From positions 1,798,001-1,862,000 of the forward strand of contig NZ_CP137080.1 in assembly GCF_036324365.1 (NCBI RefSeq): a DNA stretch of 64,000 nucleotides, given 5' to 3'. The notes beneath the pieces are model-generated. The model had not been told where the DNA came from and ran no database searches. It was given only the letters and a program-made list of their open reading frames with translations. Each line of letters starts with the position of its first letter. Within the stretch, counting starts at the first letter, position 1. The DNA comes from Microbacterium limosum (lineage in GTDB: Bacteria; Actinomycetota; Actinomycetes; Actinomycetales; Microbacteriaceae). Below are positions 35,724 through 47,604 of the stretch, piece after piece. Made by a program: the position numbers and the translations under genes.

Positions 35724-36619
35724 CCCCGCCTCAGGGCTTGCCCATCTCATTCGTCGTCACGACCCTCGGCCGAGTGGACTCACTCGAGCGTCTGATGCTC
35801 TCCCTGGCACCGCAGATGGGCCCCGACGATCAGTTGATCATCGTTGCCCAGGCACACCTGCCCGATGTCGAGGCGCTCGTCGAATCCCGCCGCAACCTCT
35901 TTCCCCGTGACATCATCCTCGGGGAGTCCGCCCGGGGTGCGTCCCGAGGGCGGAACGTGGGCGTCGCGATGGCTGATGCCGACCGCGACCGCCTCTTGAT
36001 GTTCCCGAACGACACGTCGCACTTTCCGGACGGCGCCGTCGAGACGATCCGGCAGGCGATGGGAACCGCGGGGGCGGGCGCCGTGACGGTACGCACTGCC
36101 GGCGGCGATCGCTTCTCCCTCCCGTCGCCCTCGGCACCCCTGGACTCGCGATCCGTCTGGCGGGTGATCGAGATGGGCCTGATCGTGCGCCTGTCGGTGT
36201 TCGCGAACGCCGGAGGGTTCGATGAGCAGCTCGGTACCGGCGCCGTGACGCCGTGGCAGGCGGGAGAAGTGACCGACCTCCTCATGCGCATGCTGCGATC
36301 GGATCCGGGTCTCGAACGGTCGTTCGTGTGGATTCCCGCCGAGCGTGCATATGTCGGCGGAATCGAGGAGACCCGCGGACTCACCGGCACCGAACGCCGT
36401 CGAAAGCTGCGCGCCTACGGCCGCGGCGTCGGCCGGGTGTTCAGCATCCACCCATTCCCCGTCTGGCATCGGGTTCGGTTTCTCGTGGCGGGACTGGTCA
36501 TCGGCATGCTGCGACGCGACGAGTACGCGCTCGGAGACGGGTTCACGGCGTTCGCGGGCCGGCTCGAGGGCTTGTCAGGGCGAGTCGTCGGCGGTCCTCG
36601 GACGGCGGTGACCCGGTGA
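35720..36619 (+). CDS. Family 2 glycosyltransferase
   Basis: A 299-residue GT2 enzyme: FVVTTLGRVDSLERLMLSL at the N-terminus, GASRGRNVGVAMA, and the metal-site region LLMFPNDTSHFPDGAV, where the usual DxD reads N-D-T. The late region has TPWQAGEVTDLLMRML. The DxD change may only mean the acidic pair is D alone; activity is still likely. AGGAG precedes GTG 35720, which overlaps the flippase stop by four bases. C-terminal hydrophobic and basic stretches suggest membrane contact. Confidence 0.8.
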   Translation: MTPPQGLPISFVVTTLGRVDSLERLMLSLAPQMGPDDQLIIVAQAHLPDVEALVESRRNLFPRDIILGESARGASRGRNVGVAMADADRDRLLMFPNDTSHFPDGAVETIRQAMGTAGAGAVTVRTAGGDRFSLPSPSAPLDSRSVWRVIEMGLIVRLSVFANAGGFDEQLGTGAVTPWQAGEVTDLLMRMLRSDPGLERSFVWIPAERAYVGGIEETRGLTGTERRRKLRAYGRGVGRVFSIHPFPVWHRVRFLVAGLVIGMLRRDEYALGDGFTAFAGRLEGLSGRVVGGPRTAVTR

Positions 36620-38775
36620 CGGGACGCGACACGCTCCGAGATGCCGTCGTCGCGGCACGATCGACGCTGAGAAGAGCGCGCAATCACGCACTCACACGTC
36701 CTCTCGTCGAAGCACTCGACCGGTTCTGGTGGGCCCGGACCATCCGACGCTCGCACCTCGTCGACCTCGACGTCGCGCGGATGCAGGGAGGCTACCGCTC
36801 ACGAAGAGCCGCCGTTCGAGCCTACGTACGCGGCGGATTCCGCCGCGGCATGGTCATCAACCCCCTTCTGTCCGAGGAGCTCGTAGCGGGCCAGTTCTCA
36901 GACGTCGGGCGCGTTCCCGCACTCTATGCGTACCTGGTGAACGACGCCACGCGAATCCGGCTCAGCGTGAGCTGGTCGCCCGACCGCGGCGTGCGGGAGG
37001 AGGACCCGGGATCATCTCCTGCCCGGCCGCTGGAAGAGGCATGGCGCGAGGGGCGTTCGGGCGGGCGGATGGCGCTCGGCACGGACGGTCTCCGGAGGGA
37101 CATCCCCTGGAGCGACATACTCCTCGCGGCGCGCGCGGCGGCCGACCGCCGCCGGTTCGTGCAGTTGCAGTCGGCCGGGGACGCACCGTTCACCCTCGTG
37201 TTCGAGGTCGGGGACCGCGAAGACGACCTCGCTTACATGCTCGATCAGGTCGTCACTCTCGTGGCCGACACAAGCGCCCGGGTCATCTTCGCGCACCGCG
37301 GCACCTCCTTCTCGGCCTGGCTGGACACGACGCTGCTGGCGCTCTGGCTTCCCGGTGTCGAGGTGGTTCGATGGGATCCAGATGTGGTCGACGAGGCTCG
37401 AACCTACGCCCCGGTCGTCGTGCGCGGGGCGGGCGCGGAGGTGACGGCAGCTGATCTCGGCGCGCTCGCGGACGCCGCCCACACCAGGGAATGCGCACCC
37501 CTGTGGCTTGCTCCCGATGGGACCATCGTCTCGGCGGGCGTTGTCTTCGACGGCGGCGAGCGGGTCCACCTGCTCGCCGGACACCCTTCGGAGGATGCGT
37601 CCGTCCTACCGGAGTCGACCGAGGTCGCTCAGATCGTCGGCACCACCTACGGGGCGCCGCGCACGGGTCATGTCGGGTCAGCGCCCACGACGCTGACACG
37701 CGTCCGGGTGTTCGCCCCCGGGCAGCCACCCGCCGAAGCCCCACCCGGCCGCCACCCGACGGGGCCGGATGTTCGCTCGCTGCTCGCTCCCGCCTTCGTC
37801 CTCGGCCGACGAGGACAAGCGGGCCCCGCGCTCATCCGAACCTCGTCTGAGCACACCTTGGCGGATGGGACGGTCGTACCGCGCTTGCGCTGGGCCATCA
37901 AGACCGCCGCACCGGCGGGGCGAAACGCCGAGTACTGGGGAGACACTCACTTCGCGAGAGGAATCGCCGCGGCGCTCAGACGACTGGGGCAGGAGGTCGT
38001 CGTGGACTCGTACGCCGCTCGGGCGCGGCGCAGTGCGTACCTGGACGACGTCGAACTCGCCCTGCGCGGCCCGGAGCCCTTCGACGCACCCCGCGCACCT
38101 CACTCCATACTGTGGATCATCAGCCACCCGGACGAGGTGACCCACCAGGAGGTCGCGGCCTTCGACCATGTCTTCGCGGCATCGCATTCGTGGGCGGAGT
38201 CGGCGACGCGCAGCTTCGGTCGGCGGATCGAACCGCTGCTCCAGTGCACGGACCCGCGGCGGTTCGCACCGTCGGGAATCGCGCGCACCTCGGAGATCGT
38301 CTTCGTCGGAACGGCGCGGGGAATCATCCGCCCCTCCGTCGTCGAGCCGATCCGTGCCGGGATTCCCGTCTCGGTCTATGGGCCCGACTGGACCGGGTAC
38401 ATCCCCGCCGCCAACGTCCGGTCTCGCAGCATCCCGAACGATCTGCTGCCCCGCGTATACGAGTCGGCCGGAGTCGTGTTGAACGATCACTGGCCGGCGA
38501 TGAAGCGTGCCGGATTCGTATCGAACCGTCTCTTCGATGTCGTTGCGGCGGGCGGACGAGCGGTGAGCGACGAGGTCGCCGGAATCACAGACCTCTTCGG
38601 GGGTGCGGTCGTGACCTATCAGCGGATACCGGAGCTCCTGAGCATCCTGCGGGAGGATCTCTCCACGGTCTTCCCGAATGCGGAGCGCTTGGCCGCGATC
38701 AGCGAGAGCATCCGTCGAGACCACAGCTTCGACGCGCGGGCGTCCGAGATGCTCTCCCGGGTTCTCGAACGCTGA
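36616..38775 (+). CDS. Large protein with C-terminal GT-B glycosyltransferase domain
   Basis: A 719-residue protein. Residues about 1-420 show an uncharacterised alpha/beta region (FTLVFEVGDREDDLAYM, RVIFAHRGTSFSAWL). Residues about 430-719 are like the CgeB/Glyco_trans_1_2 group: YWGDTHFARGIAAALRRLGQ, SILWIISHPDEVT, FVGTARG and the donor motif SNRLFDVVAAGGRAVSDEV. The N-terminal half may be a second, diverged transferase. It is the last gene of the seven-gene operon; GTG overlaps the previous stop by four bases and its end faces the RgpF gene nine bases away. Confidence 0.72.
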   Translation: MTGRDTLRDAVVAARSTLRRARNHALTRPLVEALDRFWWARTIRRSHLVDLDVARMQGGYRSRRAAVRAYVRGGFRRGMVINPLLSEELVAGQFSDVGRVPALYAYLVNDATRIRLSVSWSPDRGVREEDPGSSPARPLEEAWREGRSGGRMALGTDGLRRDIPWSDILLAARAAADRRRFVQLQSAGDAPFTLVFEVGDREDDLAYMLDQVVTLVADTSARVIFAHRGTSFSAWLDTTLLALWLPGVEVVRWDPDVVDEARTYAPVVVRGAGAEVTAADLGALADAAHTRECAPLWLAPDGTIVSAGVVFDGGERVHLLAGHPSEDASVLPESTEVAQIVGTTYGAPRTGHVGSAPTTLTRVRVFAPGQPPAEAPPGRHPTGPDVRSLLAPAFVLGRRGQAGPALIRTSSEHTLADGTVVPRLRWAIKTAAPAGRNAEYWGDTHFARGIAAALRRLGQEVVVDSYAARARRSAYLDDVELALRGPEPFDAPRAPHSILWIISHPDEVTHQEVAAFDHVFAASHSWAESATRSFGRRIEPLLQCTDPRRFAPSGIARTSEIVFVGTARGIIRPSVVEPIRAGIPVSVYGPDWTGYIPAANVRSRSIPNDLLPRVYESAGVVLNDHWPAMKRAGFVSNRLFDVVAAGGRAVSDEVAGITDLFGGAVVTYQRIPELLSILREDLSTVFPNAERLAAISESIRRDHSFDARASEMLSRVLER

Positions 38776-38783
38776 AGGCGCCC

Positions 38784-40721
38784 TCAGCGCCGATGGAACC
38801 AGGTCCGTGGGTGGCGAAGTCGCCAGAATGCGCTGCGCACGCGTTCCGTACGGTCGTATATCGACAACAGGCGAACTTCCTCGTCCGGCCGGTGGAGACG
38901 CGCGTAGATACCGATGAAATCGCGGGTCGTTCCGTACTCGAAGTCGCCCGCGCGCTTGAGGAACTCGATCTGATGCATCGTCGATTCGGGCATGGTCGCC
39001 GACATCTGGTCGACGTTGTAATCCAGGGCCGTGTAGCTCGCGGCGACGTAGTCCGCACAGGCGATCGTGCGGGAATGGAAGCCCCGTTCGCCCGCAGCGT
39101 AGACCGGGAGCCGTTCCAGCACATGGGCCAGTCCACCGTCGACGTATGCCTCGGCTCCTCCGAACTTCTCGTACGTCCACCCCGCGTCGACGAGCAATGC
39201 AAGCGCTTCGGGGCGTGCGAAGAACATCGATCCGTAGGGAGCCAGCGGGCTCACCTCGTCGAGCGGCACGGCGATCCCCAGCCCGGCGGCGAGTTCCTCG
39301 ACGCCGGGCCGGTTCTGCCACCACGCGTGACCCAGAGTCGGATGTCCGAGGTGCACCATCGGGGGGAAGGCCAGGCCGAGTCCCGGCTCCCTCTGGAACA
39401 GTGCGAGCGCGTTGGCGACATAGTTCGCGCTGTGCAGCAGGTTCTCGAACTGCTGGCGCTTGAAGTGCCGCCCGACGGCGAACCCGTCCTGAGGGGTCTT
39501 CTTGCTGTGGACCTTCAGAACGACGTCATAGTCGCCGCTCGTCAGGATGTCGCGACAGCCGATGTAGAAGGCCGCCTGATCCCTGCCGTTGTTCGACTCC
39601 ACGACTCGGACCTCGGCGGCGCCTGGCAGCGAGCGCTCGTTCAAGATTCGCCTGATCGCAGTGGCGCGCTCCTCATCGGGCGTCGTGATGACCAGGTCGT
39701 AGCTTCCCGGCAGGAACCCGACGCGCTCGAGGATCTCTTCGGTCATGTCGACGTAGAAGACGTGGGCGAGGACCACCACACGCAGGGCTCGTTCTGGATC
39801 GTACGTGGAATCGGCATCGCTGAGCACATCGAAGAGAGCCGCGTCGGCATTGAGCGTCCGCGGCTCGACGTTCCGAGCGAGGTCCTGGTAGATCAACTCC
39901 ATGGGGTAGCCGTATCGCTCGGCCGCCTGCAGGGTCCACTTGCCTACGACGGCGAGGCGGTCCATGAACGGCGGCCATTGGAAGAACGGCCGGCGCTTCA
40001 GTGTCGGGCATCCGGCATCCAGAAGCTGTTCGGCATAGAGGACGGCGTGGTTCTCGATCTTGTCGGTGAGCGTAGGGAAGGCCACTTCGCCCGAGAAGCC
40101 GAGCTCGACGAACCGCTCCGTGAAGACCGCCTCATGCTTGGCCACGGCGTCGGCGTACGTGGTCAGCGGAGGAAGCTCACGCCAGTACTGCTCCCATTCG
40201 GGAGAGAGGAACATGTCCTTGCGGACGGCCATCCAATAGGACTGCAGGTGGTAGGCAAGGTAGTCCGAGTCGGTGAACGGGTTGGGCTCCACGCGTAGGT
40301 GGTCCGTCATCCCCCAGAAATGCAGCGGTCTCTTGTCCATCCGCTCGAAGAGGGGGCCGAACGGTCGCACCGGGCCGAACCACGTGTCGTTCGCGAGGAC
40401 GACCTCGTCGAAATCCGCGATCCTCGGTCCGAGAAGATCGAGCCCGTGCTTGTACCCCCAGATGTCGTAGCCGACGTTCTCCCGTTCGCTGAGGATGTCC
40501 GAGACCGTTTCGAGCGTGCGACGACCCCGGTCGGTCAGGTTCCCATTGACGACGACGATGATGTGGTCGCAATGTTCGCGAAGCTTTTCGAGCGCGTAGG
40601 GGATGTATGCCTCCACGTCGCCTCGGGTGTCGTACACGACATACACGAGGGCGCGGCGCCCCCCTGCCGGGTACGGCCGGCTCGGGCGCTGGTGGGAAGT
40701 GACCAGTTCAGCGGTCTTCAC
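38784..40721 (-). CDS. Rhamnan synthesis protein F (RgpF)-type glycosyltransferase
   Basis: A 645-residue RgpF-family protein. The N-terminal part has ALVYVVYDTRGDVEAYIPY, SERENVGYDIWGYKHGLD and VLANDTWFGPV. The C-terminal part has VESNNGRDQAAFYIGCRDI, VVLKVHSKKTP and PLAPYGSMFFARPEAL. RgpF proteins build rhamnose-rich wall polysaccharides in streptococci and other bacteria. It is second of two tandem RgpF genes downstream of rmlA, which makes the dTDP-rhamnose donor. It overlaps its upstream paralogue by 14 bases. Confidence 0.88.
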   Translation of the reverse strand: MKTAELVTSHQRPSRPYPAGGRRALVYVVYDTRGDVEAYIPYALEKLREHCDHIIVVVNGNLTDRGRRTLETVSDILSERENVGYDIWGYKHGLDLLGPRIADFDEVVLANDTWFGPVRPFGPLFERMDKRPLHFWGMTDHLRVEPNPFTDSDYLAYHLQSYWMAVRKDMFLSPEWEQYWRELPPLTTYADAVAKHEAVFTERFVELGFSGEVAFPTLTDKIENHAVLYAEQLLDAGCPTLKRRPFFQWPPFMDRLAVVGKWTLQAAERYGYPMELIYQDLARNVEPRTLNADAALFDVLSDADSTYDPERALRVVVLAHVFYVDMTEEILERVGFLPGSYDLVITTPDEERATAIRRILNERSLPGAAEVRVVESNNGRDQAAFYIGCRDILTSGDYDVVLKVHSKKTPQDGFAVGRHFKRQQFENLLHSANYVANALALFQREPGLGLAFPPMVHLGHPTLGHAWWQNRPGVEELAAGLGIAVPLDEVSPLAPYGSMFFARPEALALLVDAGWTYEKFGGAEAYVDGGLAHVLERLPVYAAGERGFHSRTIACADYVAASYTALDYNVDQMSATMPESTMHQIEFLKRAGDFEYGTTRDFIGIYARLHRPDEEVRLLSIYDRTERVRSAFWRLRHPRTWFHRR

Positions 40722-42621
40722 GGCTCTCGGTCCTCACTCGTCTTGCACGGACCACGCTCGCGCGGACGCCCCGCCGGGCCGTCGCGACGAGCGGGAAGAT
40801 GCGCAGCCCGACTCGGTAGAGCGGCGCCGTTCGGCGCGCAATACGAGGATGATTCAGGCGTAGGTACATGCGCGTCAGCGCGACCACTCCCCCGTACCCC
40901 GTCCACCCGGCCCGGTGGAGGAGCTGAATCTGCTCGACGGGCCAGCCACGCGTGGTCGAGAGCAGCTGGTCCGCCTTGTACTCCAGGGCCGAGTATGAGA
41001 TCGAAGCATGCTCCGACGTCAGGATCGTCCGCATGTGGTAGCCGTCCTGGGCAGCGGCGAGGGGCAACAGCCGCTCCTGCAGACGCCCGAGTCGCTCTCC
41101 CATTCCACGGCGGTCGTAATCTCGATGCGACCACGTATGCGAGGCCAATCGGCGCAGCGCATCCGGTCGCGCGATCCACATGCCTCCGTACGGCGCAAGA
41201 GGAGAGACTCGGTCGAGCGGGACGGTGATGCCCAGCTTCGCTGCAAGGGTCGCCGCCTGATCGCGCAGGCCCGCCCACCCCTTGCCCATCGTCCCGTAGC
41301 CGATATGCATCATCGGGGGGAACACGGCACCGAGCTGGGGCTCGTCTCGGAACAGGTCGATCGCGTTGCGCACATAACCCTCCGTCTCGAGCAGATTCTC
41401 CAGCTGATACCGGCGGAAGTACCTCAGCGCGTTCATGGTCTTGTGGGGAGCGGCACGGGCGTGGACCTTCAGGAGCAGGTCGTACTCTCCTCCGAGCACG
41501 ATGTCGCGGCAGCCCACGAACAGGTCGCTCATGTCCCGGCCCGGGCTGTTCGCCGTCACCCGCACCTCGAGCCTGCGCAACCGAGGGCTTTCCCTGGCTT
41601 CGATCAGCCGCTGGAGGCGCGCCGCATCGAGCCCGTTCCCCGTGGTGACCACCAGGTCGTAGCCGGGGGGCAGATTGTCCACCTTCCCGAACAGATCCTC
41701 CGCGCCGGGGAGGTCTGAGACATGAGCCAGGACCACGATCCGCAGCGCCGATTCCGACTGCTTCTGCCCGGCTGAATCCGGGAGCACCTCGAGCATCCCA
41801 CCGACGGTGTTCAACGCCTTTGGCGGGACGCTGCCGACGAGCCCGTCCCAGATGAAGTCGCTCGGATAACCGGCGGCCTCGGCCGCGGCGACGATCTCCC
41901 GGCCGACGACGGCGAACCGATCGAGGTAGGGCGGATAGAGGCGAAACGGCAACCGGGACAGCAGCGGACAGCCCGCCTCGAGGAGCGCGTCCGGCACGAA
42001 GACACTCGGATCGGCATGAATGCGGTCCCCGATGTCGAACGCGATCCCCACGGACCGCCCCGACTCGGACAGACGTTCGTAAAGCTCCCGCTCGCGCTCG
42101 GTCGGGGGGACGCCGTCTGCTGCCCAAAAGCGCTCCCACAGCGGCGACCGCACCACATCCGTACGGACACTCGTCCAGAGCCACGGCGCGTCGGGGCGGG
42201 GGAAGCCCTCGTCCGCGAACTCCTCCGGCGGCGTGGATCCCATGCGCACCATCTGCCAACTGTCGTGCCCTCGCGCGGTCATACGATCGATCGTCGCCCC
42301 GAGGTCGCCCGCCGGGCCGAACCAGGAATCGCCGGTGAGCACGACTTCGTCATAGCCCGACAGATCCGTGATTCGTGCGACCATCGCACCATAATCGGCC
42401 GCCGACTCCGTCGACGGCCGCTGCACGACGGAGTCAGCCAACGAGGCCAACGCCTCTCGAACCTCGCCGGGAGTCTCATCCGCAACGAAGACCCACACTC
42501 TCGCCGACGACGACAACGCCTGCAGAGCGGTGACGACGTATCGGGGTAGCCGCGACAGAACCCCTTCGACCGAGTACAGAACGATGCGCTCGTGGGGGCG
42601 ACTCACGGGGCTCGTTGTCAT
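40708..42621 (-). CDS. RgpF-type glycosyltransferase, paralogue
   Basis: A 637-residue RgpF-family protein with the same two-part layout as its neighbour: VVLTGDSWFGPAGDL in the N-terminal half, VTANSPGRDMSDLFVGCRDI, LLLKVHARAAPHK and PLAPYGGMWIARPDAL in the C-terminal half. Its family motif reads S-P-G-R-D where the neighbour has N-N-G-R-D, so the two have diverged and may make different linkages. ATG 42621 with GGAG ten bases upstream is preferred; GTG 42660 is close to a TAGAGT -10 box (42679-42674). The downstream paralogue follows with a 14-base overlap. Confidence 0.86.
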   Translation of the reverse strand: MTTSPVSRPHERIVLYSVEGVLSRLPRYVVTALQALSSSARVWVFVADETPGEVREALASLADSVVQRPSTESAADYGAMVARITDLSGYDEVVLTGDSWFGPAGDLGATIDRMTARGHDSWQMVRMGSTPPEEFADEGFPRPDAPWLWTSVRTDVVRSPLWERFWAADGVPPTERERELYERLSESGRSVGIAFDIGDRIHADPSVFVPDALLEAGCPLLSRLPFRLYPPYLDRFAVVGREIVAAAEAAGYPSDFIWDGLVGSVPPKALNTVGGMLEVLPDSAGQKQSESALRIVVLAHVSDLPGAEDLFGKVDNLPPGYDLVVTTGNGLDAARLQRLIEARESPRLRRLEVRVTANSPGRDMSDLFVGCRDIVLGGEYDLLLKVHARAAPHKTMNALRYFRRYQLENLLETEGYVRNAIDLFRDEPQLGAVFPPMMHIGYGTMGKGWAGLRDQAATLAAKLGITVPLDRVSPLAPYGGMWIARPDALRRLASHTWSHRDYDRRGMGERLGRLQERLLPLAAAQDGYHMRTILTSEHASISYSALEYKADQLLSTTRGWPVEQIQLLHRAGWTGYGGVVALTRMYLRLNHPRIARRTAPLYRVGLRIFPLVATARRGVRASVVRARRVRTESREDR

Positions 42622-42684
42622 TCCCTGCGAACTCCGATCACGACCTCGTCCGGCCCTCACCGGACGTTCAACTCTACCCCGCGG

Positions 42685-43557
42685 TCACCGCGTGCCCTGC
42701 TGAAGCGCCTTCAGGAGGTAGGCACCATAGCCGCTCTTGCTTAGTTCAGCCGCGCGGGCCCGAAGTTCGTCGTCCGTCAGGAAGCCGAGGCGCCAGGCGA
42801 CCTCTTCGGGACACCCGATCGACAGTCCCTGACGCTTCTCGACGGTGCGGATGAAGTCGGTGGCTTCCGCCAGCGAGTCGAATGTGCCCGTGTCGAGCCA
42901 TGCCGTACCCCGCGGAAGGATCTCGACCTTGAGGGTGCCGCGGTCGAGGTACGCCTTGTTCACATCGGTGATCTCGAGCTCGCCGCGCGGCGACGGTCGG
43001 AGGTTCTTCGCGATTTCCACGACATCGTTGTCGTAGAAGTAGAGCCCCGGCACCGCGTAGTTGCTCTTGGGCTGCGCGGGCTTCTCCTCGAGGGAGACGA
43101 CGCGACCGTCGTCGGCGAACTCGACGACCCCGTACGCCATGGGGTCATCGACCCAGTACCCGAAGACGACACCACCCTCGAGCGTGCTGTATTGGCGGAG
43201 TCGGGTGCCCATCCCCTGCCCGTAGAAGATGTTGTCCCCCAGCACGAGCGCGACGGAGTCGTTGCCGATGTGCGACTCGCCCAGGATGAACGCCTGCGCG
43301 AGCCCGTCCGGAGACGGCTGCGACACATAGCTGATGGATACCCCGAACCGCGATCCATCACCCAGGAGCCGCTGGAACTGCTCCGCATCCTGCGGTGTCG
43401 TGATCACCAGGATGTCTTGAATTCCCGCCAGTATCAGCGTGGAGAGCGGGTAGTAGATCATGGGCTTGTCATAAACGGGCACCAACTGCTTGGAGATGCC
43501 CTGGGTGATGGGGTGAAGCCGGGAGCCCGTGCCGCCGGCGAGGATGATGCCACGCAT
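42685..43557 (-). CDS. rmlA: Glucose-1-phosphate thymidylyltransferase
   Basis: A 290-residue enzyme joining dTTP and glucose-1-phosphate into dTDP-glucose, first step of dTDP-rhamnose synthesis. The nucleotide site is [20 protein letters not shown] over residues 4-23, then [22 protein letters not shown] and the product-site GTAWLDTGT. The length is standard. ATG 43557 is chosen because the family N-terminus starts there; the open frame extends 60 codons upstream, over the rmlB start. It is divergent from rmlB, with a possible TATGGT -10 box. The RgpF genes follow. Confidence 0.96.
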   Translation of the reverse strand: MRGIILAGGTGSRLHPITQGISKQLVPVYDKPMIYYPLSTLILAGIQDILVITTPQDAEQFQRLLGDGSRFGVSISYVSQPSPDGLAQAFILGESHIGNDSVALVLGDNIFYGQGMGTRLRQYSTLEGGVVFGYWVDDPMAYGVVEFADDGRVVSLEEKPAQPKSNYAVPGLYFYDNDVVEIAKNLRPSPRGELEITDVNKAYLDRGTLKVEILPRGTAWLDTGTFDSLAEATDFIRTVEKRQGLSIGCPEEVAWRLGFLTDDELRARAAELSKSGYGAYLLKALQQGTR

Positions 43558-43624
43558 GACGACAAGTTTCGACCATACGCAGCCCCCGGCAAAACGCTCG
43601 CAGGGGAGATCGGGCGACGGCCGA

Positions 43625-46046
<2,422 letters not shown>

Positions 46047-46050
<4 letters not shown>

Positions 46051-46502
46051 GCGTTCCTCTTCCGCCCGATGACGGGTCTGCGTCCGCACGACGTCGCGGC
46101 CTCGGCCGCGTGCTCGGCCTCTGGTCGCTCGGTCCCGTCCGCTATCTCGTCGTCGGAGTGGGCGCGTTCCTCATCGACATCGGTCTCCTCTTCGTGCTCT
46201 ACGAGCTCGTGGGGATCCCGTTGGCCGTGAGTACCCCTGTCGCGTTCCTCCTGAGCTTCGCGATCACCTTCCTGATGCAGCGTGCGTTCGCCTTCGAGTC
46301 GGGCGGTCGCCTGGTGTCCAGTGCGGTTCGATACGGCTTGCTGGTCGCGGCGAACACTGTCGCGACGACGCTCATCGTGACCGCCGGCGCCGCGTGGGGC
46401 CTGCCGTGGGAGTTCGCCAAGATGATCGCGGTGGCATCGACGACGGTGTGGAACTACTTCGCCTACCGCTACTGGATCTTCCGCCCGTCCTCGGCGTCCT
46501 GA
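46047..46502 (+). CDS. GtrA-family membrane protein
   Basis: A 151-residue protein with four helices and the GtrA layout: VRYLVVGVGAFLIDIGLLFVL split over helix 1, LLSFAITFLMQRAFAF, and the end TTVWNYFAYRYWIF. GtrA proteins are thought to help move lipid-linked sugars across the membrane. It is last of the rmlB operon (GTGA overlap). Its 3' end overlaps the convergent DUF2304 gene by 34 bases, so the two mRNAs would be complementary there. Confidence 0.88.
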
Positions 46503-46879
46503 TCGCCCTGATCCGTCGGACGATCGGATGCCGCCGGGAGCTGGGAGATCACGGCATCGAGATCCGCGCGGAGAATGGCGGTCTCCTCCGCCAACCGCCG
46601 GATCTCGTCCTCGGCCCGTGAGAGCTCCCAGGAGAGGTGGAGCGCGACGCCCACGAGAAGGACGATCGCCATCGCGAAGAGGAGGTTTGCGGGAACCTGC
46701 ACGCCGAGGAGGCGTGTCATTCCCACGAGCAGGCCGGGGAAGAGCGAGATCACGAGCAACGAGATCCCGATGACCAACCAGAGTGTGGCGTACTTCTCGC
46801 GGAGCTGGCGTCGAAGCAGCAGCACGACGATGAACGCCAGGACGAGGATGGCGAAACTGATACCTGCGGCGACGATCAT
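46469..46879 (-). CDS. DUF2304 family small membrane protein
   Basis: A 136-residue protein with three helices (about 3-22, 32-53, 64-83) and a charged, coiled-coil-prone tail (SRAEDEIRRLAEETAIL). The loop RRQLREKYATLWLVIGI is the DUF2304 hallmark. These proteins are regularly encoded after a DPM1-like transferase, as here, and probably assist it. ATG overlaps the upstream stop by four bases. Function unknown. Confidence 0.85.
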   Translation of the reverse strand: MIVAAGISFAILVLAFIVVLLLRRQLREKYATLWLVIGISLLVISLFPGLLVGMTRLLGVQVPANLLFAMAIVLLVGVALHLSWELSRAEDEIRRLAEETAILRADLDAVISQLPAASDRPTDQGDQDAEDGRKIQ

Positions 46880-47604
46880 GCGGGCGAATCCTCCGCTCGG
46901 CGACGGCCACGCATGAGCGCCAGGCCTAGGGCGAAGGTCGACCGCAGAAGATAGAGCGCCGCACCGAAGGGATTCTGGCTCGGTCTTCCGAAGGCCCGCG
47001 GTCTCATGGCGACCGGAACCTGCGTCACCGTGAGTCCGGAGTGCAACGCGCTCACAAGAGAGTCGACGGTGTCTCCCAGGTATTCGGCCGGGTAATAGTG
47101 GACGTACTGAGCGATCGCTCGGGCATTGGCCGCACGAAAACCGCTCGTCACATCCGTCAGACGTGTCTTGGCGATGCGGGATAGGACAGACGCGAGAAGC
47201 TTCATGGCCCACCTCCGCGGACCCGTGGCGACGTACTCGCCCACCTCTGCGAACCGCGCGCCGATGGAGATGTCCGCGACCTCGAGCCCCGCCAGCACGG
47301 CATCGATGTCCTGCGGGTTGTGTTGGCCGTCTGCATCGACCTGGATCGCCTGAGAATATCCGTGACGCTGCGCGAAGGTGAAACCCGTGCGCATCGCTCC
47401 GCCAACACCCATGTTGAACGGCAGGATCAGCACGCGGGCGCCAGCGGCCCGTGCGATGGCAGCCGTGTCATCCGTCGAGCCGTCGTCGACCACAAGAACG
47501 TCATACCCCGGTGAGTGCCCGAGGATCTCGCGCACCGTATTGCCGACGTTCTGCGCTTCGTTCCACGCGGGCACGATGACGAGCGTCCGCGGAACGGCGG
47601 TCAT
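46876..47604 (-). CDS. DPM1-like family 2 glycosyltransferase
   Basis: A 242-residue GT2 enzyme resembling dolichyl/polyprenyl-phosphate mannose or glucose synthases: LVIVPAWNEAQNVG, VVDDGSTDDT, NMGVGGAMRTGF, the metal-binding QVDADGQHNP, and DVTSGFRAANARA. It has no membrane helix array of its own; the neighbouring DUF2304 protein likely anchors or assists it. It would make a lipid-linked sugar donor for an outside-acting GT-C enzyme, perhaps the DUF2142 protein that heads the operon. It overlaps both neighbours by four bases. Confidence 0.9.
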   Translation of the reverse strand: MTAVPRTLVIVPAWNEAQNVGNTVREILGHSPGYDVLVVDDGSTDDTAAIARAAGARVLILPFNMGVGGAMRTGFTFAQRHGYSQAIQVDADGQHNPQDIDAVLAGLEVADISIGARFAEVGEYVATGPRRWAMKLLASVLSRIAKTRLTDVTSGFRAANARAIAQYVHYYPAEYLGDTVDSLVSALHSGLTVTQVPVAMRPRAFGRPSQNPFGAALYLLRSTFALGLALMRGRRRAEDSPA

